Assembly (NCBI GenBank): GCA_045535635.1
Contig: JAZSLZ010000046.1
Span: forward strand, 1 to 9,919
DNA length: 9,919 nt
Origin: RGIG8700 sp045535635
GTDB lineage: Bacteria; Bacillota; Clostridia; RGIG6154
Direction: 5' to 3'
A program made the translations under genes and the position numbers. The notes under the pieces are model-generated. The model worked only from the letters and a program-made list of their open reading frames with translations. It ran no database searches and was not told where the DNA came from. How positions within the stretch are numbered: the first letter of the stretch is position 1; each line of letters starts with the position of its first letter. Below are positions 4,115 to 9,919 of this stretch, in pieces.

Positions 4115-6856
4115 ATGAAAAAATTTATTTCTCTAATTATATGTATATTACTTTTATCAACTACTGTTATTGCCTCTCCTGTTTATGAATACAAAACACA
4201 GGAAAAATTATATAGCGGAATAACCCACACTTCCTATAGGCGTCTATACAGTGACCGTGATGTAACCTTTAATGTTGTAAAAGTTGACTTAAACAAAAGC
4301 TTTCTTAAGCTTGATTTACTTAAAAGTCCACAAGGAACTGATATACTTGATACAGTAAAAAATCTTGCAGCAACACAAAACACCATTGTTGCTGCTAATG
4401 CAGACTTTTTTTCAGTTCATAGCGGCAACAAAGGGTTTAGTTTAGGTCCTGAAATCAAAGACGGCAAACTTTTGCAGTCTCCTATAAACACAGATGAAAT
4501 GGCAGCAGGTTTTATTGAAGATAATACTCTTATGCTTTCATATATGACTTTCACAAGAAAAGTAGTAGCGCCTAATGGCGAATCACTTGAAATAAGACAC
4601 ACAAACAAACACACAACCTATTACGGCAGTTTACTCCTTTACACCTCTGATTTTAACAACGGTATGTCCCCTGCCCCCGGTGAAGAAGTTGTAGAAATGG
4701 TTGTTGAAGATGGAAAGGTAAAAGAGTTTCGTAGGAATTTACCTTCAGTTGCAATTCCTGAAAACGGTTATGTTTTAGTAGTTTCCGAAGGTTCAAGTAT
4801 GTTTCTTGCTAACAACTTTAAGGTTGGTGATGAGGTAAAACTCGAGCTTTCTGCAACACCTTCTCTTGATAACATTAAAACTGCATTTGGCGGTGGAACA
4901 ATGCTTATCAAAAACGGTGAAATTGCTCCAATCACACACAATATAAGCGGTTACAATCCCAGAACTGCAATAGGCACTGATAAAACAGGTAAATTTGTTT
5001 ACTTAGTTACTGTAGATGGAAGAACTTCTTCAAGCAAAGGTGCAACCCTTTCACAACTTGCAGAAATTATGATGGAATTTGGCTGTTATAATGCTCTTAA
5101 CCTTGATGGCGGTGGTTCAACTAATCTTGTCGCAAAAACTGCTTTCAACTCTGATTTACATTCATTAAATACACCTACGGAAAACAGAAAAGTTGTAAAT
5201 GCATTAGGTGTAATATCATCAGCTCACCAATCAAAGCCAACATCAGTTCAATTAAATATAAGTAGCGATGTTACTTTTGTTGATGATTATATAACTTATG
5301 AAGCACGAATTTTTGATGAATACTTAAATCCTGTATGGAACGGCGAAACTGCCACAGTTACTGCATCATCAGGAAAAATAGAAAAACCAAAATTCTTTCC
5401 AAGCAAAGGCGGAGAAGTTGTTTTAACAGCACAATACAAAGACTTTAGCACAACAAAGAAAATTACAGTAATTGATAGCATATCAACAATTAAATTAAAT
5501 GATACTTTGAATCTAAAAAAAGGTAAGACTGCACAGTTAAGCATTGAAGTATCTGATATAAAAGGTAATACCTGCAAGGTGGATAATTTTGCTAATTTCA
5601 AAATTACTTCTTTAAATCCACAGATTGCCACATATTCAAACAAAACAATAACTGCAAAAAATAGCGGTGTTACACACATTAAGGTTGAAAAAGGCAATGC
5701 TGTTTCGTATTTAAAAATAGTTGTTGACAATCCCCAAATTTCAGCATTCACAGACAATTTTGAAACAATTAATGCAACCTTCACCTCATACCCTGACGAA
5801 CACGCAAAAGGTTCATATTCTTTAAGCACCGCATATAAAAAATCAGGAAAGTATTCCGGCAAACTTTCATTTGATTTTACAACTGAGGAATATGATGACA
5901 CAATGGCTGCATATATGGTTTTTGATTCAATTCAAATGAGTGATAATATTAAAAGTCTTACATTTGATATGTACTCTGAAGAAGACTTTGATGAACTTCT
6001 TATTAAAATACAGTTTACAGATGGTAAAGGCAACAAAGCTTATCGCCTCACGCCGCTTAAAGGTGTAAAAAAAGGTTGGCAAACTGTAGAGACAGTTATT
6101 CCTGATGACGCTATATTCCCTCTTTATCTTACAAGAATATATGTTGTTCAGGAAAAAGAAACAGCAAAAAACAAAGGTGACCTTTATTTTGATAATTTAA
6201 AAGTAAACATTTCTTCTAATCCAATAATTAATATAAATAAGGATTTCAATACAGTAAACGACACAAATTATGGGGTAAATTCCAAGGGCACTATCATAAA
6301 AATAGCAGGAATCCCTGACTCGCAGACATCAATTTTTGACAATATAGCATATAGTAATCTTTTAAAATCTATAAGCTCGGCGAATTCTTATGCTTTGCTT
6401 GGCAAATACAACAATAGTAAAATAAACTCTTCCTACTCACAAATTAACACACAGGAATTCAGCCACATTACAAAAGACGGTGCAGATTTTATAACTGTTG
6501 TTACAAAGAACGGCAGTATTCGTTCGGCAGACGCTTCTCAGTGGACCAAATTTAAAGATGCTCTTAAAAACTGTAAGGAAAACAATTTATTTATACTAGT
6601 TAACGGTACACTTAAATCAGACACAATAGAAGGTTCATCATTTTTAGATATGCTAAATGACCTTAATACTAATGTTTATGTTGTGACAAATGCTCCTCAA
6701 ACATCTTATCATAAGTACAAAAGCGTTAACATATTTGGAATATCAGATACTACAGACGGTGTAAATCTTGATGATAAAATGGCAAACGCAAACATACTTG
6801 AATTTAACATTAATAATGACAAGGTAACTTATGAGTTTAAAAAGCTTTGGAATTAA
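4115..6856 (+). CDS. Secreted multidomain phosphodiester glycosidase (NAGPA domain)
   Basis: A 913-residue exported protein. The signal peptide MKKFISLIICILLLSTTVIA probably ends after A20. The N-terminal half (to about residue 365) is a phosphodiester glycosidase domain (NAGPA/DUF2233 type), with AANADFF (93-99), FGGGTM (258-263), NPRTAIG (281-287) and the diagnostic NLDGGGST (329-336). Family members cleave glycosidic phosphodiester bonds, as the lysosomal uncovering enzyme does on GlcNAc-phosphate caps; the substrate here is unknown, perhaps phosphodiester-linked wall glycans. An Ig-like region (about 370-455), a second Ig/Big-like region (about 455-545) and a carbohydrate-binding-like beta domain ending in GDLYFDNLKV (about 555-697) follow. 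The C-terminal 190 residues resemble a metallophosphoesterase fold without its metal ligands. There is no LPXTG or SLH motif. AAGGAGG five bases before ATG supports the start. It diverges from the murJ-like operon, and a terminator overlaps its stop codon. Confidence 0.88.
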   Translation: MKKFISLIICILLLSTTVIASPVYEYKTQEKLYSGITHTSYRRLYSDRDVTFNVVKVDLNKSFLKLDLLKSPQGTDILDTVKNLAATQNTIVAANADFFSVHSGNKGFSLGPEIKDGKLLQSPINTDEMAAGFIEDNTLMLSYMTFTRKVVAPNGESLEIRHTNKHTTYYGSLLLYTSDFNNGMSPAPGEEVVEMVVEDGKVKEFRRNLPSVAIPENGYVLVVSEGSSMFLANNFKVGDEVKLELSATPSLDNIKTAFGGGTMLIKNGEIAPITHNISGYNPRTAIGTDKTGKFVYLVTVDGRTSSSKGATLSQLAEIMMEFGCYNALNLDGGGSTNLVAKTAFNSDLHSLNTPTENRKVVNALGVISSAHQSKPTSVQLNISSDVTFVDDYITYEARIFDEYLNPVWNGETATVTASSGKIEKPKFFPSKGGEVVLTAQYKDFSTTKKITVIDSISTIKLNDTLNLKKGKTAQLSIEVSDIKGNTCKVDNFANFKITSLNPQIATYSNKTITAKNSGVTHIKVEKGNAVSYLKIVVDNPQISAFTDNFETINATFTSYPDEHAKGSYSLSTAYKKSGKYSGKLSFDFTTEEYDDTMAAYMVFDSIQMSDNIKSLTFDMYSEEDFDELLIKIQFTDGKGNKAYRLTPLKGVKKGWQTVETVIPDDAIFPLYLTRIYVVQEKETAKNKGDLYFDNLKVNISSNPIININKDFNTVNDTNYGVNSKGTIIKIAGIPDSQTSIFDNIAYSNLLKSISSANSYALLGKYNNSKINSSYSQINTQEFSHITKDGADFITVVTKNGSIRSADASQWTKFKDALKNCKENNLFILVNGTLKSDTIEGSSFLDMLNDLNTNVYVVTNAPQTSYHKYKSVNIFGISDTTDGVNLDDKMANANILEFNINNDKVTYEFKKLWN

Positions 6857-6868
6857 CCAAAGCTTTTT
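6839..6868 (+). terminator. Terminator overlapping the glycosidase stop codon
   Basis: AAAAAGCTTTGG (6839-6850) pairs perfectly with CCAAAGCTTTTT (6857-6868). The six-base loop includes the TAA stop (6854-6856). The 3' arm ends in five T. The last codons of the gene therefore double as the upstream arm of the terminator stem. Confidence 0.7.
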
Positions 6869-6876
6869 AATATAAC

Positions 6877-6903
6877 AAAAAACTCCCAAAATTGGGAGTT
6901 TTT
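6877..6903. terminator. Bidirectional terminator between convergent genes
   Basis: AAAAACTCCCAA (6878-6889) pairs with TTGGGAGTTTTT (6892-6903) around an AA loop. T runs follow the stem on both strands (TTTTT rightward, TTTTTT leftward). It backs up the first terminator of the glycosidase gene and ends rpmE, and perhaps hydrogenase, transcripts from the other side. Confidence 0.88.
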
Positions 6904-6912
6904 GTTGTTGAA

Positions 6913-7125
6913 TTATTTATCAAGATTAAATCTTTTTCTGAATTTATCAACTTTACCACCAGCATCTACTAACTTCTGCTTACCGGTGAAAAATGGATGA
7001 CATTTTGAACAAATTTCAACATTGATGTCGCCCTTTGTTGAACGAGTTTCAAATGTTTCGCCACAAGCACATTTTACTGTAGCAACTTCGTAATTTGGAT
7101 GTATTCCTTCTCTCATTTTTTTCAC
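6913..7125 (-). CDS. rpmE: 50S ribosomal protein L31 (zinc-binding type)
   Basis: A 70-residue L31 with the typical REGIHPNYE start region (5-13) and all four zinc ligands of the C+ form: C19, C21, C39 and C42, in KCACG and CSKCHPFFTG. L31 sits on the central protuberance of the 50S subunit and bridges to the 30S. The zinc-binding form is usually the one made when zinc is plentiful. Start choice is uncertain: GAGG in the leader lies only 4 bases before Met1 but 13 before Met4, and L31 proteins commonly begin M-x-x-G-I-H-P, which would favour Met4 (67 residues). It has its own strong promoter (7148-7176) and ends at the bidirectional terminator 6877-6903. Confidence 0.96.
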   Translation of the reverse strand: MKKMREGIHPNYEVATVKCACGETFETRSTKGDINVEICSKCHPFFTGKQKLVDAGGKVDKFRKRFNLDK

Positions 7126-7147
7126 CTCTTTCTAACATGCAAAAGTT

Positions 7148-7176
7148 ATTATAACACAGGTTTATAAATTTTGCAA
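7148..7176 (-). promoter_or_regulatory. Promoter of rpmE
   Basis: On the minus strand, TTGCAA (7176-7171), a 17-base spacer and a perfect TATAAT (7153-7148) form a strong sigma-A promoter. The start site would fall near 7141, about 16 bases before Met1. It begins only nine bases after the hydA stop codon. No clear hairpin terminator lies between them, so hydrogenase transcripts may also run into rpmE. Confidence 0.82.
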
Positions 7177-7185
7177 TACCTTTTT

Positions 7186-8925
7186 TCAAATTTTTGATCT
7201 TTTTGTGTAATGTGTATGCAATAATTCGTGAGCTTTATGTGAACATGGTTTTTCAAGGAATTCTTCATAAAGCTTTTTGATTGCTGGGTTTTCATGTGAT
7301 TTTCTTAATTCTGAGCCTCTGTCTTCAGCATAAAGAGCCTTTGCTCTTTCTGCTCTGATATCAACAAGTGCTCTCTTCTTAGCTGAAACGATTGGCTGAC
7401 CGCCACCGTTTACGCAACCACCAGGACAAGCCATAACTTCGATAAAGTCATATTTAGCTTCACCTGCTTTGATTTTTTCGAGAAGAGCTTTTGCATTTGC
7501 TGTTCCGTGAACAACTGCAATTTTAACTTCTTTACCCTGAATTGTAAGAGCAGCTTCTTTAATGCCTTCAACACCACGAATTGCTTCGAGTTCGAGGTTT
7601 TCAAGTGGCTTACCTTCAAGAAGTTCATATACAGTTCTTACTGCAGCTTCCATAACACCGCCTGTTGCACCGAAGATAACAGCAGCACCTGTTGCACCAC
7701 CGAATGGATCGTCGAATTCAGAGTCAGGAAGTTCTGCAAAGTTGATACCTGCCTGTTTAATCATTCTAGCAAGTTCTCTTGTTGTTAATGAAGCATCAAC
7801 GTCAAGTGATCCGCTTGATGACATTTCAGGTCTCTGTGCTTCAAATTTCTTTGAAGTACATGGCATAATTGCTACTGAATAGATATTTTCTTTAGCGATA
7901 TTATTCTTTTCAGCATAGTATGATTTAATGATAGCTGCAAACATTTCCATTGGAGATTTTGCAGATGATAAGTTTTCTGTGAATTCAGGGAAGTTGTGTT
8001 CGCAGAATTTAACCCAACCTGGGCTGCAAGATGTGATAAGAGGAAGTTTTTCCTGCTTTGTAAATCTTTCAATAAATTCTGTTCCTTCTTCCATAATTGT
8101 AAGGTCTGCGCCTGTATCTGTATCAAATACTTTATCAAAGCCTAAAAGTTTTAATGCAGTAACCATTTTACCTGTTACAGGTGTTCCCATTGGAAGACCG
8201 AATTCTTCACCAAGAGCTGCTCTTACAGCTGGAGCTGTCTGAACAACAACATGTTTTTCAGGATTGTCGATAGCTTTAATAACTCTTGGAATGTGGTTAT
8301 TTTCTGTTAATGCACCTGTTGGGCAAACATTGATACACTGTCCGCAGTAAATACAAGCAACTTCGTTTACAGGAGTATCAAAAGCAGTTGTAATTGTAGT
8401 AGCGAAACCTCTGTTTGCAGCACCGATTACTGATACAGCCTGCATATCACAAGCAGCAACGCATCTTCTGCAAAGTACACATTTGTTGTTATCACGAACA
8501 TAAGATGGTGATGATGTGTCTTTTTCGTAAACAGGGTCATTTTCGCCTGAGTATTTAATTTCTTCAATACCAAATTCTTCAGCAAGCTGCTGGAGTTCAC
8601 AGTTTCTGTTTCTTACGCATGTAAGACAGCTTCTGTCGTGGTTTGAAAGGATAAGTTCTAAATTTTCTTTTCTTGCACGTCTAACTTTAGCAGTGTTTGT
8701 AAACACTTCCATTCCTTCACTTACAGGATATACACATGCAGCCTGAAGAGCTCTTGCACCTTTGATTTCAACAACGCAAAGACGGCATGAACCGTATTTG
8801 TTGATACCTTCAAGGTAGCATAATGTAGGAATGTCGATATTAACACTTCTTGCAGCCTGAAGAATAGTATAATCACTTGGTACAGAAACTTCTATACCGT
8901 CTATTTTAAGGTTAACATTTTCCAT
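7186..8925 (-). CDS. hydA: [FeFe] hydrogenase catalytic subunit HydA/HndD
   Basis: This 579-residue catalytic subunit reduces protons to H2 or oxidises H2, and is close in length to HndD-type subunits of NAD(P)-linked hydrogenases. Domains in order: an N-terminal [2Fe-2S] ferredoxin domain (C36, C47, C50, C64), a His-Cys [4Fe-4S] site (H96, C100, C103, C109), two [4Fe-4S] sites (C149, C152, C155, C159 and C191, C194, C197, C201), and the H-cluster domain with L1 TSCSPGW (C300), L2 MPCTSKK (C356) and L3 MACPGGCVNGGGQ (C500, C504). A family-typical LLHTHY lies near the C-terminus. L1 has Ser301 where the clostridial model enzyme CpI has the proton-relay Cys299. AAGGAG nine bases before ATG supports the start. 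It lies 18 bases downstream of hydB in the same operon, so it should act in a soluble HydABC-type complex using NAD(P)H and probably ferredoxin. Confidence 0.96.
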   Translation of the reverse strand: MENVNLKIDGIEVSVPSDYTILQAARSVNIDIPTLCYLEGINKYGSCRLCVVEIKGARALQAACVYPVSEGMEVFTNTAKVRRARKENLELILSNHDRSCLTCVRNRNCELQQLAEEFGIEEIKYSGENDPVYEKDTSSPSYVRDNNKCVLCRRCVAACDMQAVSVIGAANRGFATTITTAFDTPVNEVACIYCGQCINVCPTGALTENNHIPRVIKAIDNPEKHVVVQTAPAVRAALGEEFGLPMGTPVTGKMVTALKLLGFDKVFDTDTGADLTIMEEGTEFIERFTKQEKLPLITSCSPGWVKFCEHNFPEFTENLSSAKSPMEMFAAIIKSYYAEKNNIAKENIYSVAIMPCTSKKFEAQRPEMSSSGSLDVDASLTTRELARMIKQAGINFAELPDSEFDDPFGGATGAAVIFGATGGVMEAAVRTVYELLEGKPLENLELEAIRGVEGIKEAALTIQGKEVKIAVVHGTANAKALLEKIKAGEAKYDFIEVMACPGGCVNGGGQPIVSAKKRALVDIRAERAKALYAEDRGSELRKSHENPAIKKLYEEFLEKPCSHKAHELLHTHYTKRSKI

Positions 8926-8943
8926 TATCAGTATCTCCTTCCA

Positions 8944-9919
8944 TTATTTGCTGATAGCACCAAACTTACAGCTTGATTCACAAAGTCCGCATTTTACGCA
9001 CTTAGTTGTATCAATTGTGTATGGGCTCTTAATCTGACCTGAAATAGCGTCAACAGGACAATTTCTTGCACAAAGGCTACATCCTTTACATTTTTCAGGA
9101 TCAATTTTGTATGAAAGTAATGCTTTACATACACCTGCGCGACATTTCTTATCACGAACGTGTTCTACATATTCGTCTCTGAAGAATTTAAGTGTGCTTA
9201 AGATTGGGTTTGGAGCTGTCTGACCAAGACCGCAAAGAGCACTGCTCTTAACTGATTCGCAAAGTTCTTCGAGCTTGTCAATATCTTCCATTTCGCCCTT
9301 ACCGCTTGTAATCTTTTCAAGGATTTCAAGAAGTCTCTTTGTACCAACTCTACAAGGTACACACTTACCGCAAGATTCATCTACTGTAAATTCAAGGAAG
9401 AATTTAGCAATATCAACCATACATGTATCTTCGTCCATAACGATAAGTCCGCCTGAACCCATCATAGATCCGATAGCAAGAAGTGAATCATAGTCGATTG
9501 GTGTATCAATAAGGTGTGCAGGGATACATCCGCCTGAAGGACCACCTGTCTGAGCAGCCTTGAATGTCTTACCGTTAGGGATACCGCCACCGATTTCATA
9601 AACTACTTCTCTTAATGTTGTTCCCATTGGAACTTCAACAAGACCTGTGTTCTGAATCTTACCACCAAGAGCGAATACTTTTGTACCTCTGCTCTTTTCA
9701 GTACCCATTGATGTAAACCATTCAACACCGTTTAAGATAATCTGTGTAATATTTGCATATGTTTCAACGTTATTTAAAAGTGTTGGTTTTTCCCATAAAC
9801 CTTTGATAGCTGGGAATGGAGGTCTTGGACGAGGTTCGCCTCTTTCGCCTTCAATAGATGTTAAGAGAGCTGTTTCTTCACCGCAAACGAATGCACCGGC
9901 ACCAAGTTTGATGTCAAGG
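8944..9919 (-). CDS. hydB: Hydrogenase NADH-binding subunit HydB (NuoF-like), 5' end missing
   Basis: The frame stays open to the window edge, so the 324 visible residues are the C-terminal part of a longer protein; the Met at 9706-9708 is internal. Visible NuoF-like features are VCGEETALLTSIEG (part of the FMN/NADH domain), GGPSGG, a [4Fe-4S] site in ESCGKCVPCR (fragment residues C183, C186, C189) plus C229, and a C-terminal pair of ferredoxin [4Fe-4S] motifs (C277, C280, C283, C287 and C307, C310, C313, C317). The FMN-containing HydB passes electrons between NAD(H), ferredoxin and the HydA subunit. It directly precedes hydA. A thioredoxin-like [2Fe-2S] HydC and the operon promoter are expected to the right, outside the window. 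Confidence 0.95.
   Translation of the reverse strand, partial: LDIKLGAGAFVCGEETALLTSIEGERGEPRPRPPFPAIKGLWEKPTLLNNVETYANITQIILNGVEWFTSMGTEKSRGTKVFALGGKIQNTGLVEVPMGTTLREVVYEIGGGIPNGKTFKAAQTGGPSGGCIPAHLIDTPIDYDSLLAIGSMMGSGGLIVMDEDTCMVDIAKFFLEFTVDESCGKCVPCRVGTKRLLEILEKITSGKGEMEDIDKLEELCESVKSSALCGLGQTAPNPILSTLKFFRDEYVEHVRDKKCRAGVCKALLSYKIDPEKCKGCSLCARNCPVDAISGQIKSPYTIDTTKCVKCGLCESSCKFGAISK

Noticed and set aside
5296..5901. Minus-strand 201-codon open frame inside the glycosidase gene
   Set aside because: It lies wholly antisense to a well-supported secreted enzyme, with no promoter, ribosome binding site or recognisable domain.
7410..8242. Several 70-110 codon open frames on both strands within hydA
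   Set aside because: All are alternative-frame shadows of a gene with every hydrogenase motif intact. Their Ser/Phe- or Lys/Gln-rich translations match no family I know.
9706..9708. ATG as the start of hydB
   Set aside because: The frame continues upstream to the window edge with conserved NuoF-like sequence (CGEETALL), and no ribosome binding site precedes this ATG.

Overview
The window looks like a chromosome segment of a low-GC Gram-positive anaerobe, most likely a member of the Clostridia and possibly an uncultured gut-type lineage. The evidence is the A+T-rich sequence, strong AGGAGG-type ribosome binding sites, near-consensus sigma-A promoters, an [FeFe] hydrogenase of the NAD(P)-linked multi-subunit type, and a DUF5693 gene next to a MurJ-family gene. 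This placement is an inference from gene content; no 16S gene is present.

Layout, left to right. Positions 1-347 hold no protein gene but are dense in structure: a long inverted repeat over a possible promoter at the left edge, two intrinsic terminators, a second copy of the 3' end of the neighbouring tRNA, and a 135-bp block made almost entirely of small hairpins. The tRNA-Arg(ACG) gene follows on the minus strand (348-424), with its own terminator and promoter. Next come two overlapping minus-strand membrane-protein genes: a MurJ/MviN-family flippase (2474-3973) and, downstream of it, a DUF5693 protein (478-2487). A divergent promoter region (3974-4114) separates them from a plus-strand gene for a large secreted phosphodiester glycosidase (4115-6856). 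Convergent terminators (6839-6903) separate that gene from rpmE (ribosomal protein L31, minus strand, 6913-7125), which has its own promoter. The right end carries the distal part of a minus-strand hydrogenase operon: hydA (7186-8925) and the 3' part of hydB (8944 to the window edge).

How the genes fit together. The flippase, the DUF5693 protein and the secreted glycosidase form a plausible cell-envelope group, with export of a lipid-linked glycan, a polytopic partner of unknown role and an extracytoplasmic glycan enzyme. HydB (NADH/FMN and FeS subunit) and HydA (H-cluster subunit) belong to a soluble NAD(P)H- and ferredoxin-linked hydrogenase, which re-oxidises fermentation electron carriers by making H2 or runs in reverse. 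The missing hydC-type subunit and the operon promoter should lie beyond the right edge.

The most unusual part is the tRNA-Arg neighbourhood. The terminal ~20 bp of the tRNA is duplicated 193 bp away and brackets a compact hairpin element carrying an inverted copy of the T-arm, like a minimal or decayed tRNA-targeted insertion. Other points worth checking are the MurJ homologue, which seems to lack two of the cavity arginines needed in E. coli MurJ, the Ser in the proton-relay position of HydA motif L1, and a degenerate metallophosphoesterase-like tail on the glycosidase.
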